64,000 bases of DNA from Pseudomonas putida (GCF_016406145.1 NZ_CP066306.1:4340001-4404000); one strand, 5' to 3'. Counted from the first letter of the stretch, positions 43,041 through 50,855 are shown. Numbers and translations are program-made. The notes: a model not told the origin generated them from the sequence alone.

Positions 43041-43819
43041 GCGGCACCCCGCACGGACTTCCAGCGCAGCACCAGCACTTCACCGCCGTTGTCGCACAGC
43101 CGATCAACCACCCGATCTCCGATGAACTTGCGTACCTCGGGGAGACTTAGGTTCGAGATCATGATGGTGGGCAGCTTGCGACCATAGCGGCCGTTGATGA
43201 CTTCGAAGATCACCTGACGCTCGAAATCGGTACCGTGCTGGGCACCAACCTCATCCACCACCAGCAGGTCGTAGCTGCACAGATCAGCGTAAACCTCAGC
43301 TTCGCTCCGGCCCGACTTACCGAACGTCTCTTTGACGCTGCGGATGATGTCAGACGCGGTGGTGTACAGCGCATTGGCACCGCCAAGGGCATCAGCCTGG
43401 ATCACCGCCTGGATGATCGCAGAGGCCAAGTGCGTTTTCCCGGTACCCATGGTGCCAAGCAGGATCAGCGAGCGACCGGCTTCCCAGTTCTGATCAAAAT
43501 TCTCGGCATAGTTGCGGCATCGCGCCAGTACGCCAGGCTGCTCGCCTGGAGCGAAATCAGTGCGGTAGCTGTCGAAGCCCAACCCACGGAACCGCGGCTG
43601 CACGTTGCTGGCCATCAGCAGCGCGTTGGTCGTCCGGCTATCCAGCAAATCTACAGCCTGCTGGCGCACTTCCTGGTCGGCAGAGTGGCGGGCATCAAAC
43701 TCGCAACGCGGGCACCCAGTCCAGATCGCCGGGCCGGTGAACTGCTCCACCAGCTTGGCGTCGTAGCCGCCGTGCTCCGCGCAGATGGTGCGCTGGGTCT
43801 TCAGGATGAAGTCGTTCAT
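43037..43819 (-). CDS. DnaC-like helicase loader ATPase
   Basis: A 260-residue AAA+ protein. An N-terminal zinc-ribbon-like set (Cys13, Cys36, Cys39) precedes the ATPase core with Walker A GTMGTGKT (122-129) and Walker B LLVVDE. It is the DnaC/IstB type and probably loads the phage DnaB at the origin. It is coupled by 4-base overlaps on both sides in the order O-like, C-like, B. Confidence 0.93.
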   Translation of the reverse strand: MNDFILKTQRTICAEHGGYDAKLVEQFTGPAIWTGCPRCEFDARHSADQEVRQQAVDLLDSRTTNALLMASNVQPRFRGLGFDSYRTDFAPGEQPGVLARCRNYAENFDQNWEAGRSLILLGTMGTGKTHLASAIIQAVIQADALGGANALYTTASDIIRSVKETFGKSGRSEAEVYADLCSYDLLVVDEVGAQHGTDFERQVIFEVINGRYGRKLPTIMISNLSLPEVRKFIGDRVVDRLCDNGGEVLVLRWKSVRGAA

Positions 43820-44610
43820 GGGTACTGCCTCGCAATGCGGTAGGAGCCATCGGGCTGGCGCTCAAGGCCTTCCTCGTGGTCGATCTGGTCCAGGTCTAGG
43901 TGTGGGGATTGGTGATGCGCGCCAGCAGTTGGAAGCTCGTCGTCCCAGCGCTTGCCGTTCAGCCATGTAGCTGCGTGCGGGATGAACTGACCGCCATCCT
44001 TGGTCCAGTCGGGAGACTTGCTCCAAGCAGCCAGGGCGATGCACATGCGGGTGAACAGGGATGCGTCCACTTTGAGCTTCTTCCAAACCTTCTCGGCACT
44101 GGCCTTGCCGACCTTGCGCGGGTAAAGCTTCCAAAAACGATCAAACTCGACCTGCTCGGGAGCGTCAGCGACCGTTGGTTTTTTCTCTATTGATTGAGTA
44201 ATAGAATCCTTTATTAAGTAGTTGTCGGTTTGCCCACAGTTCGGTAAACCCACACTTCGGTTAACCGAATATTCGGAAACCTGTAGGTTCGGTTCGTAGT
44301 GGACGATCACCCGGCGTCCGAGCACCTTTCCGGACCCCTCCTCGCGCACGACTTCATGGCTGACCAGCCCCAGCTCCTTGAGACAGGCCATGGCCTTCGA
44401 GTAGCGCTCACGACCGATTGCGAACCGGTCTTGCAGGTGTGAACCAATGACCTTCCAGTCGCTGGATCGGGTCTGGAGGTAGGTCCAGATAGCCAGGGCA
44501 TCAGGATTGATGATCATGGCCACCACATCGTTGCTCAGTGAGCTGTACGGTGCCTGCTTGGCGTAGAACGTCGTGGGCGTAGCTTTTTCCACGTTCACTG
44601 GCTTGCTCAC
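43816..44610 (-). CDS. Replication initiator (lambda O-like HTH protein)
   Basis: A 264-residue protein. The N-terminal winged HTH (about residues 25-105: ALAIWTYLQTRSSDWKVIGS, then FAIGRERYSKAMACLKELGL) resembles phage O/DnaD-like initiators. The C-terminal half (FDRFWKLYPRKVGKASAEKV, then FIPHAATWLNGKRW) is a conserved primosome-type tail. Between them, the coding DNA contains TTCGGT iterons and an AT-rich stretch, as the lambda origin does inside gene O. Confidence 0.88.
   Translation of the reverse strand: MSKPVNVEKATPTTFYAKQAPYSSLSNDVVAMIINPDALAIWTYLQTRSSDWKVIGSHLQDRFAIGRERYSKAMACLKELGLVSHEVVREEGSGKVLGRRVIVHYEPNLQVSEYSVNRSVGLPNCGQTDNYLIKDSITQSIEKKPTVADAPEQVEFDRFWKLYPRKVGKASAEKVWKKLKVDASLFTRMCIALAAWSKSPDWTKDGGQFIPHAATWLNGKRWDDELPTAGAHHQSPHLDLDQIDHEEGLERQPDGSYRIARQYP
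44175..44297. other. Candidate replication origin inside the O-like gene
   Basis: Five TTCGGT-type repeats in both orientations lie at 44240-44296, including the 14-bp palindrome TTCGGTTAACCGAA (44256-44269). Directly beside them is a 40-bp AT-rich stretch (44178-44222). Iterons plus AT-rich DNA inside the initiator gene mirror lambda ori. Confidence 0.6.
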
Positions 44611-44837
44611 AGCTGCAGCTCCTCACAAACGCGGCGCACGAAGGCGTCGTAGCTCTCGGCCATCTCGAAGCCGCTGTCTTCCATCGCCTGGCGCCCGGCC
44701 TTGGCCAGCTCGTACAGCGCCCACCGCTCTCGCTCTGGAGGGCCCTTGAATTGGGTGTAGGTTGGCCATGGGCCGTTGATGATCGTCGCGCCACCGCGCT
44801 GCTGGAGCGCCTGGGCATGGTTCGGGGTCATAGTCAT
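44607..44837 (-). CDS. Hypothetical early phage protein
   Basis: A 76-residue protein, MTMTPNHAQALQQRGGATII followed by WALYELAKAGRQAMEDSGFE. It overlaps the O-like gene and the upstream gene by 4 bases each, so it belongs to the early operon. No recognised family. Confidence 0.7.
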   Translation of the reverse strand: MTMTPNHAQALQQRGGATIINGPWPTYTQFKGPPERERWALYELAKAGRQAMEDSGFEMAESYDAFVRRVCEELQL

Positions 44838-45475
44838 TGGAGAGTCTCCGATGAGGGACCGGTGCTATCCGTCCATGGGTTGACCTGGACCACTTCAACG
44901 CCAGCAAAGGGTGAACCTGGGCCGAACAGATCAGGCAGGTCGCCCTCGGGAGCCGTCTTAATCCAGTCGACCATCGCCATGAAGCAGGCCTCAAACAAAG
45001 GCCCGCCCTCTCCCCAGCCCTCGGACTGTGGGTTGGCGCTGTTTTCCAATCTTGCGACGTAGATCAGCCCCGCAAGACCTCGCTCGTCGTTCTGGATTGC
45101 TGGACGATGTACCGGGTTGATGCTCAGCAGGTCGCACAAGCAGTCGAAGCCAATGGCGTCGTAGCTGTTGTCGGTGTCCTTGATCAGGTGATAGCCCATG
45201 CCAATCAAGCCCCGCTTGATGTCTCGAACGTCATCGTCGCGATGGGTTCGGGATTTCTCCAGGAGCCTATCCATCTGCTGCTGGGTAAACGGATAGCCCT
45301 GCAGCTTTGCAGCTTCGCGCCTGAACACTCGGCGCTCGGCACGTATTTCAGCCAACCTGGCCAAGCTGATGCGAACCATTCGCTGAGTCAGGATCAGCAT
45401 GGTCCTCGGCGAGTGGTCAGGTTTGCGTGCGATCTTGGCGAGCTTCTCGGCGACCTTAAGTCTGATGAGGGTCAT
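44834..45475 (-). CDS. Hypothetical early phage protein
   Basis: A 213-residue protein. Basic and helical at the N-terminus (VAEKLAKIARKPDHSPRTML, then AEIRAERRVFRREAAKLQGY) and acidic at the C-terminus. No signal peptide or membrane segment. 4-base overlaps with both neighbours. It could be a DNA-binding or recombination accessory protein, but no motif supports this. Confidence 0.7.
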   Translation of the reverse strand: MTLIRLKVAEKLAKIARKPDHSPRTMLILTQRMVRISLARLAEIRAERRVFRREAAKLQGYPFTQQQMDRLLEKSRTHRDDDVRDIKRGLIGMGYHLIKDTDNSYDAIGFDCLCDLLSINPVHRPAIQNDERGLAGLIYVARLENSANPQSEGWGEGGPLFEACFMAMVDWIKTAPEGDLPDLFGPGSPFAGVEVVQVNPWTDSTGPSSETLQ

Positions 45476-46236
45476 TCGTGCTCTCCAGCAGCGCCGAACA
45501 GATCGGCCAGGTCAATTTGGTAAACAGCCGCCCAGGCGGCAGCTGGCCAGGAGCGAACCCAGCCGAATCGAGGGTCTTGGACTTTCGGGGCGGCCACACC
45601 GTGGCTGTCGCACCAATTCTTGAGCGGGCGGAAACCCTGGCCACCGAAACTCCGGTGGACCGCCTTTTCAACCGCCGTCACGGTGGCGTGCTGGCAACCA
45701 CGACCCAGTTCGTTCTCCAGGTGCATTGCCTTGCGGACTGCAGCTGATGCGGTGGCCATGGCTGTGGCTTCGCGCCGGCTACCGATCTCCGCCTTGGTGG
45801 CAATTGCATGATCTCGCTGCTCGAGCGCCAGCTGCTCAGAACGCTTCGAGGCCAGCAGGTGCTCCAGCGCTGTGATGTAGTCGGTGGGCAGCGCGGGAGC
45901 CGGCCTGAAGTAGTTGTTGACCAGCTGGCGCTGGACCGACCACGACAGATCGTCGGTGAAAGGCTTGACCAACATCAGATAGCCTTGCTCGGCCATCAGG
46001 ATCAGTCCGCGGTTGGGCACCTCAATTCCAAAACAACGCAAAACGTCTTTTTGGCTGGTGTCGGCGAAGAAGTAATCCGCCCCCTCGATGAGACGGTCCT
46101 TGTGGGCGGTGAAGGTGCGGCCAGCAGTTCCTTCGGGCCGCTCATGCACCTGATCGATCATCGCCAGGGTGACGACGCGCTGGCCCCGGTACTCGACGAC
46201 GGGCAGCTGAGTGTCGTGGATGGTGACCAGGTTCAT
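45472..46236 (-). CDS. ORF6N-domain phage antirepressor
   Basis: A 254-residue protein. The N-terminal ORF6N domain (about residues 8-110: LPVVEYRGQRVVTLAMIDQV, then FTAHKDRLIEGADYFFADTS and NRGLILMAEQGYLMLVK) is a DNA-binding module of phage antirepressors. The C-terminal region may bind a partner (SFGGQGFRPLKNWCDSHGVA). It is likely involved in the lysis/lysogeny decision by acting on CI. Overlaps by 4 bases on both sides. Confidence 0.85.
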   Translation of the reverse strand: MNLVTIHDTQLPVVEYRGQRVVTLAMIDQVHERPEGTAGRTFTAHKDRLIEGADYFFADTSQKDVLRCFGIEVPNRGLILMAEQGYLMLVKPFTDDLSWSVQRQLVNNYFRPAPALPTDYITALEHLLASKRSEQLALEQRDHAIATKAEIGSRREATAMATASAAVRKAMHLENELGRGCQHATVTAVEKAVHRSFGGQGFRPLKNWCDSHGVAAPKVQDPRFGWVRSWPAAAWAAVYQIDLADLFGAAGEHE

Positions 46237-46526
46237 ACGTCCGCCCCCTCACCAACCAAGCCATACGACGCGCCAAGGTGCCGGTGCTGCCAGCAGAAGT
46301 TGCCGCTGAATGTGCGCGCCTGTTCCAGATGGCGATCCAGTTCCTTGGCAAGCTCGTTGTGATAGCCGCCCAACATGGGGATCACGATCGTGCGCACCAA
46401 GGCTTCAAGCTTGCGGTGTTCCAGTCTGGCAAAGTTCATGTAGGCCATCGCCTGGGCATCCAGCATGGCCGGCTGCAGCAGTTGACCTTCACGAGCCAGC
46501 GGGGCTTGGGCTATCGGCGCGCTCAT
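46233..46526 (-). CDS. Hypothetical early phage protein
   Basis: A 97-residue protein starting MSAPIAQAPLAREGQLLQPA, with a helical centre (MNFARLEHRKLEALVRTIVI). The ATG overlaps the upstream stop by 4 bases, which fixes the start. No recognised family. Confidence 0.7.
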   Translation of the reverse strand: MSAPIAQAPLAREGQLLQPAMLDAQAMAYMNFARLEHRKLEALVRTIVIPMLGGYHNELAKELDRHLEQARTFSGNFCWQHRHLGASYGLVGEGADV

Positions 46527-46813
46527 GCCGCACCTCCCGCGCCACGATTTCGTGAGGTAGGCTTTCGTGGCGCGCAATGATCTTTGTGAATTTGCCTGAA
46601 GCGCTCGATTTCGCGGTCAACTCCGGAAAATCCGGTGTCGTCGAGAAACTGCGCCAGGCTGGCCAAGCTATCCGCGTGAAGGCCGCGGTCATGGGTGTGG
46701 CTCAGGTGAACAGCGCGGACCAGGGAGCTCAGCCAGATCAGATTGTCCTTGGCTACCATCAGCTGGAACTCGGCCTCAGCGGCCACGTTTGCAACGATTG
46801 GCGCAGTGGTCAT
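46523..46813 (-). CDS. Hypothetical early phage protein
   Basis: A 96-residue protein (MTTAPIVANVAAEAEFQLMV, then LARFLDDTG-type helix) with a C-terminal Arg-rich tail. The ATG overlaps the upstream stop by 4 bases. Its function is unknown. Confidence 0.7.
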   Translation of the reverse strand: MTTAPIVANVAAEAEFQLMVAKDNLIWLSSLVRAVHLSHTHDRGLHADSLASLAQFLDDTGFSGVDREIERFRQIHKDHCAPRKPTSRNRGAGGAA

Positions 46814-47139
46814 GACTGTGCCTCCGTAGCTGGCGATGCGACGCCCTTCTGGACGCTCCACACCAACGTAGAAACGGTCTCGCTCAGAAACTTCAAAGCT
46901 TCCATTGCATCGCAGTAGACCGACTCACCGTAATTTAGCGAGTCGTGGACGTGCTGGCACAGCTGTCCCATGCCAGACGCGAGAACCTTCGCTGCCTGCA
47001 GGGCATCTTCCGCATTGACACCGGATTCGACCTTGAGCAAGTAGAGGCCGCGGTTGTCGATTGGGGTGTCGAAGAAAGCAAGCTCGACGGTCTTGGTGGG
47101 TTGCGCCGGTGGTGGCGCGGTGTTATTTTCTGAACTCAT
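46810..47139 (-). CDS. DUF3077-like early phage protein
   Basis: A 109-residue protein. After a Pro-rich start (TAPPPAQPTKT) it contains GLYLLKVESGVNAEDALQAA followed by one helical hairpin, the pattern I know from DUF3077 proteins of pseudomonads. The ATG at 47139 has GAGAA about 8 bases upstream; an upstream TTG is possible. It is the first protein gene after the 430-bp structured leader of the early operon. Confidence 0.65.
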   Translation of the reverse strand: MSSENNTAPPPAQPTKTVELAFFDTPIDNRGLYLLKVESGVNAEDALQAAKVLASGMGQLCQHVHDSLNYGESVYCDAMEALKFLSETVSTLVWSVQKGVASPATEAQS

Positions 47140-47157
47140 TTTGGTTTCTCGAAGCAA

Positions 47158-47584
47158 AGTGATACCCAGCCACCAGGTGCGAACTGGTAGCGACTTAAAG
47201 GCTCAGCTAAGGCTGGGCTTTTTTGTGTCCGGTGTTTTCCATTCCACCATCGCGCAAAGCCCAGAAGTGCAACCCCAGGATCCTGGGGTGATTCGATTAC
47301 CCCGGACGGGGTTGGCGAATAGATGTCTGCGCGCGCATATCACGCTCCTTTGAAAGCGCAACCTGCGCTCGCGATAAGTTTCGGGTTATTCAAATGGCTA
47401 CTGCTCGCCATTGGAAGGCCCTGAACAGGGCCTACTTGAAAAGAGAATCCACAAAACGGTCTTACGCCGCCACTCAACTCGTGCGCGTTACTCGTTAGCA
47501 TGGGATTGAACTGTGAATTGGCGGCAATGCTCGATGGTCTGCTAACCATCGAGCTAGCGTAAGGTGGCAAACACACCTGGGTAT
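47158..47584 (-). promoter_or_regulatory. Hairpin-rich leader of the early leftward operon
   Basis: A 427-bp stretch without a standard gene. It contains an 18-bp perfect palindrome, ACCCCAGGATCCTGGGGT (47272-47289); ACCCCG-GA-CGGGGT (47300-47313); AGGCCCTG-AA-CAGGGCCT (about 47417-47434); and GCTCGATGGT-CTGCTA-ACCATCGAGC (about 47528-47553). It could hold nut-like or attenuation signals between Cro and the early genes. Confidence 0.5.
47297..47338 (-). CDS. Possible 13-residue leader peptide
   Basis: ATG CGC GCG and ten further codons, then TAA, preceded by AAAGGAG 6 bases upstream, the best ribosome site in the leader. The 18-bp palindrome starts 7 bases after the stop. A translated leader followed by hairpins suggests attenuation, although chance cannot be excluded for so short a frame. 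Confidence 0.35.
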   Translation of the reverse strand: MRAQTSIRQPRPG

Positions 47585-47890
47585 TCATACAGCGCCACTC
47601 CCAACGCTGGATGGGCATACAGAGCCAACAGGCCCAGGTGCGCGATTGTCATTTTTGGCAGATGATTCACCTACCTTGTGGCGAGCTTCGACTTGAGCAA
47701 TCAGAGGGCACAGGGATGCGGCGGCCACTGCGCCTCCAGTTGCGAGCTCGGCGAGAAATGCCTTCTCAGCACTCATCCTAACGGCACCAGAAAGCCAGTA
47801 CGAAACGGTGGCCTGGGATACGCCCAGTGCCTTAGCGGTCAGGGCCTGGGTGCCGAAATGGTTTATCAGCCTGCTGATTGAACGAGCCAT
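47585..47890 (-). CDS. Cro/YdaS-like HTH repressor
   Basis: A 101-residue protein. The HTH is in residues 5-45 (LINHFGTQALTAKALGVSQA, then TVSYWLSG), the Cro/YdaS type; the C-terminal half is low-complexity and probably unfolded. It is divergent from the CI gene with 86 bp between starts and is the first gene of the leftward early operon, exactly where Cro sits. GAGG lies 9 bases before the ATG. Confidence 0.85.
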   Translation of the reverse strand: MARSISRLINHFGTQALTAKALGVSQATVSYWLSGAVRMSAEKAFLAELATGGAVAAASLCPLIAQVEARHKVGESSAKNDNRAPGPVGSVCPSSVGSGAV

Positions 47891-47976
47891 TCTATGGGCC
47901 TCTGATAAGTCAATTTATATGCTGCACAGAAGCAAACTTCTTTGCAAGCACATAAGCATTTTTATAGGATCAGCGG
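47891..47976. promoter_or_regulatory. CI/Cro divergent operator region
   Basis: An 86-bp AT-rich spacer. Related half-sites appear: CTTATCAG, TTTATATGC, GCAAACTTCTTTGC (imperfect dyad) and CACATAAGCA. Similar motifs (ACATAAGTCA, GCTTATATTT) recur at about 48835-48890 before the LuxR-type gene, so the same repressor may act at both. Confidence 0.55.
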
Positions 47977-48756
47977 ATGAAACTATCTGAACGAATCAGG
48001 GCCGCCAGGCTGCACGCAGGCCTTACTCAGCGCGATCTCGCTGAAAAAATTGGTATTGCCCAAACAGCGATAAGTCAGCTTGAGTCAGGCAAGACCCAGC
48101 GATCTTCATACCTAATGGCCATAGCTAGCACTTGCGGCGTCAGCAGCGCTTGGCTTGCTGAGGGGTGGGGCACGATGCTTAGAGATGCGGCATCCGTGGA
48201 AGCGTTTTTAAACTCTGGGGACCACCCCTTAAAAACTGCTCATGAGAACGCTAAGCCCGTGTACGACCCAGGCGTTGCGGTCGCGCTTGAGCCGATCCAG
48301 GCATGGGATGACGATACGCCGCTGGAGGACGATGAAGTTGAGATCCCCTTCCTGCGAGAAGTGGAACTGTCTGCAGGGAGCGGAAGAACGGTGATTGAGC
48401 GAAGCTCGACAGCAAAGCTTAGGTTTGGAAAACGATCCCTCCGTGCGCATAACGTACAATTCGACCAGGCTGTCTGCGTGGTTGTGTCAGGAAATTCGAT
48501 GGAGCCAGTGCTTCCAGATGGGAGCACTGTAGGCGTGAATATCGGGCAAACGCAGATCGTCGATGGAAAAATGTACGCTATCAAGCATGATGGTCAGCTC
48601 CGAGTAAAGGTTCTGTATCGCGTTCCTGGAGGAGGAGTAAGATTCCGCAGCTTCAACCAAAGCGAGCATCCTGACGAGACCTACACCGCAGATGAGATGG
48701 CCGAGAAGTCCATCGAGATCATTGGTCGTGTCTTCTGGGGAGCATCCTTCTACTAG
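47977..48756 (+). CDS. CI-type phage repressor (XRE HTH + LexA/S24 peptidase)
   Basis: A 259-residue lysogeny repressor. XRE-type HTH at residues 4-58 (LTQRDLAEKIGIAQTAISQL); self-cleavage domain with Ala133-Gly134 as scissile bond (ELSAGSG), Ser174 in SGNSMEP and Lys211 as the general base. It is therefore predicted to be RecA-induced by DNA damage. It faces the Cro-like gene over 86 bp and is followed by its own terminator. Confidence 0.95.
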   Translation: MKLSERIRAARLHAGLTQRDLAEKIGIAQTAISQLESGKTQRSSYLMAIASTCGVSSAWLAEGWGTMLRDAASVEAFLNSGDHPLKTAHENAKPVYDPGVAVALEPIQAWDDDTPLEDDEVEIPFLREVELSAGSGRTVIERSSTAKLRFGKRSLRAHNVQFDQAVCVVVSGNSMEPVLPDGSTVGVNIGQTQIVDGKMYAIKHDGQLRVKVLYRVPGGGVRFRSFNQSEHPDETYTADEMAEKSIEIIGRVFWGASFY

Positions 48757-48772
48757 CCGAACCACCATCTCC

Positions 48773-48798
48773 AAAGCCCGGTGATCCCGGGCTTTTTT
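48773..48798 (+). terminator. Terminator of the CI gene
   Basis: AGCCCGG-TGATC-CCGGGCT followed by TTTTTT, 17 bases after the CI stop. Confidence 0.85.
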
Positions 48799-48912
48799 GT
48801 GCCCGGCGATCAGCCAAATCAGTTCACTGATAAAAACATAAGTCAACTGCTTGCATGAAAATATCAATCAGCTTATATTTTTGAGCAGAGCTTACACATG
48901 TGAGGGTGCCAA

Positions 48913-49302
48913 ATGCAGAACGTAATCAGCTTCAGAGACATGGAAGGCAACGTTGGTATTCTCGCCGTTCAAGAACTGAAGGCGGCACTTGGCATCTGCT
49001 GCGGCCTGGGTAACAAAGAGATCGCCAGGGAGCTCGACTGCTCACCAGCAACCATCAAGAAATCGATCGAGCGGATCTTCTACAAGCTTGGCATCAGTAG
49101 CCGCTCCGCTGTACCAACCGAGCTTTTCTATCGAGGTATCGCTAGAAAGCTGTCCTTGATCATGTGCATTGGGTTAATCGGCCAGGCGGCAATGGATGAT
49201 GAACACTTGATGCGAGTCCGTCGCGGCAGCAATGGCGGCGAGCGCAAGATCGAAACCCGAGTGGCTACCAGGCGCGCCGAGTGCGCCCTGGCGGTGGCGT
49301 AA
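48913..49302 (+). CDS. Phage LuxR-type HTH protein
   Basis: A 129-residue protein. Residues 22-70 form a LuxR/GerE-type HTH (LGNKEIARELDCSPATIKKS, then IFYKLGISSRSAV). It lacks the autoinducer or receiver domain of full LuxR proteins. A hydrophobic segment (LSLIMCIGLIGQAA) follows near residues 80-93. GAGGG lies 7 bases before the ATG. It is first in the + strand block downstream of CI and shares operator-like motifs upstream with the CI/Cro spacer. The target is unknown. Confidence 0.8.
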   Translation: MQNVISFRDMEGNVGILAVQELKAALGICCGLGNKEIARELDCSPATIKKSIERIFYKLGISSRSAVPTELFYRGIARKLSLIMCIGLIGQAAMDDEHLMRVRRGSNGGERKIETRVATRRAECALAVA

Positions 49303-49392
49303 CGCTCCCCGCCTGACCTGATCCACCCCTGACTTTTGCGAAAGCCAACAACCGCGGCGGGCCCTCGGCTTGCCTTCAATAAGGAGATTCAC

Positions 49393-49806
49393 ATGCTCAT
49401 GCTCAGCCGCAACATCGGCAAGACCGTCGTCATCGGCGGCAACATCCGGGTCACCGTGGCCCAGGTCAACGGCTGCCAGGTCCGCCTCGGGATCGACGCC
49501 CCGCGCGGTGTAATAATCGACCGTGAGGAGATTCACCAGCGCCGCGTCGCCGAAGGTACTGTCCATGAGGCGCCAGCATTCAGCATCGACGATCACGTCA
49601 AGCTGGTGGCCGATGCACGCCGGTACCGATGGCTGCGGGATAGCGCCCTTCTGACGGACTCCGGCTTCACACCAGCAGTATTCGATAGAGCGGGCGGTAT
49701 GGGCACAGTGCGCGCTGGTGAGGACCTGGACCAGCGAATTGATGCCGCGATCCGGCACTTCACCGAGCAGCACGTGGTGCAGGACACGCAGGGGCAGCAG
49801 CCATGA
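49393..49806 (+). CDS. CsrA/RsmA homologue with a C-terminal extension
   Basis: A 137-residue protein. Residues 1-50 are a clear CsrA: MLMLSRNIGKTVVIGGNIRV, with Leu4 and Arg44 (IDREEIHQRR), the key RNA-binding residues, conserved. Normal CsrA is about 62 residues; here about 80 more follow, including DARRYRWLRDSALL, a motif common in small phage proteins, and an acidic helix (DLDQRIDAAIRHFTEQHVV). AAGGAG lies 6 bases before the ATG. It may compete for or redirect host RsmA targets; that is inference. It is coupled to the next small gene. Confidence 0.85.
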   Translation: MLMLSRNIGKTVVIGGNIRVTVAQVNGCQVRLGIDAPRGVIIDREEIHQRRVAEGTVHEAPAFSIDDHVKLVADARRYRWLRDSALLTDSGFTPAVFDRAGGMGTVRAGEDLDQRIDAAIRHFTEQHVVQDTQGQQP

Positions 49807-49946
49807 GCCAGGCCGGCCTGCTCCTGCTGCTGTGGAACGCCCTACAACATCGCGACACAACCTTCGGCCAAGTGCTGGATCTGTCTGCCGCTTGCGGCTT
49901 GGACGGGCGACAGGTGCTGGCCGATCACTTCCGGGGGCGCCCATGA
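49803..49946 (+). CDS. 47-residue phage protein
   Basis: A small frame (MSQAGLLLLLWNALQHRDTT) that overlaps the CsrA-like stop by 4 bases and whose own stop overlaps the next start by 4 bases. This double coupling argues that it is real. Helical and mildly hydrophobic. Unknown function. Confidence 0.65.
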   Translation: MSQAGLLLLLWNALQHRDTTFGQVLDLSAACGLDGRQVLADHFRGRP

Positions 49947-50305
49947 GCAATCGCGATGTCAGCCAGGCAGCGATGGAGATCATCGAATCGATGGGACTCA
50001 AGCGGGGTCGCGGCCGGGTCAACTCGGTCGTATCGAGATCGGCTGCAAAGATCCCGTCAGCGCAGGTTTCAGAGCCGGCCCGCAAATTTTCTGGACCGGC
50101 GATGCCTCCGGCCGGCCCCATCAATCGCTTCATGTACTTGGAGGCAAGGAACTGGGCTATTGACCTGGTCGCCTCGCTGCGAGGCTCTCCGGTCGAGGTG
50201 GTGGTAGAGCGATTGAACGGCGCGACTTTAGGCCGGCCAGGCAGCTATGTGGCCGGCATCCAATCAGTCATCGGAGAACTGCAGGCAGGAGCAAGCCATG
50301 ACTAG
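49943..50305 (+). CDS. Hypothetical phage protein
   Basis: A 120-residue protein (MSNRDVSQAAMEIIESMGLK) with a Ser/Ala/Pro-rich centre and a helical C-terminal half (RNWAIDLVASLRGSPVEVVV). ATGA overlap with the previous gene and an 8-base overlap with the HNH gene fix its limits. No family recognised. Confidence 0.7.
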   Translation: MSNRDVSQAAMEIIESMGLKRGRGRVNSVVSRSAAKIPSAQVSEPARKFSGPAMPPAGPINRFMYLEARNWAIDLVASLRGSPVEVVVERLNGATLGRPGSYVAGIQSVIGELQAGASHD

Positions 50306-50855
50306 GCGCGGGCAAGTCAAGCGTTGGACCGAGGCAGAGGATGCACTCCTTCGCCTGCTCTATCCCAACAAAACCAACAAGGAGCTCTGCTTGCTTTTAC
50401 CAGGGCGGACGAAAACAGCCATCACTTTAAGGGCAGTCCAGTTTGGACTAGTTAAAACCGATGCCCACAGGTCGGAAACGCATCGCCGCATCCTACTTGC
50501 CAGGCTGGATGCTCAAGGGGGTCCGCTTGGCCAAGATCCAAGACCAGTTGGTGCTACCCACCGTAAGGGCCGGTACACGTTGATCAAGGTAGCGCAGCCC
50601 GACGTGTGGAGGCCGATTCATATCTACACCTGGGAGCAAGCCAACGGACCTGTTCCAGAGGGGATGGTGGTGGCGGCCAAGGATGGAGACGTGCAGAACA
50701 CGGACCTTGCCAATCTATGCCTGCGCACACGGGCCGAGCACCAGTTGCGCAACAACCATCACTACAAAGACTTGCCGGAAGAGATCGTTGACATCCTCTA
50801 CCTGCAGAACGAACTGAAGAAAGAGATCAAGAGGAAGACCAGGAATGAAAAATAA
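50298..50855 (+). CDS. HNH endonuclease with N-terminal HTH
   Basis: A 185-residue protein. The N-terminus resembles a Myb/SANT-like HTH (WTEAEDALLRLLYPNKTNKE, then LPGRTKTAITLRAVQFGL), followed by an HNH nuclease core of the H-N-H type (HIYTWEQANGPVPEGMVVAA, then NTDLANLCLRTRAEHQLRN). This is the layout of free-standing homing endonucleases. Whether it is active or protects phage loci is unknown. Confidence 0.85.
   Translation: MTRRGQVKRWTEAEDALLRLLYPNKTNKELCLLLPGRTKTAITLRAVQFGLVKTDAHRSETHRRILLARLDAQGGPLGQDPRPVGATHRKGRYTLIKVAQPDVWRPIHIYTWEQANGPVPEGMVVAAKDGDVQNTDLANLCLRTRAEHQLRNNHHYKDLPEEIVDILYLQNELKKEIKRKTRNEK

Noticed and set aside
47340-47618. 92-codon minus-strand frame over the hairpin-rich leader
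   Set aside because: Overlaps the end of the Cro-like gene and covers perfect inverted repeats; no ribosome site.
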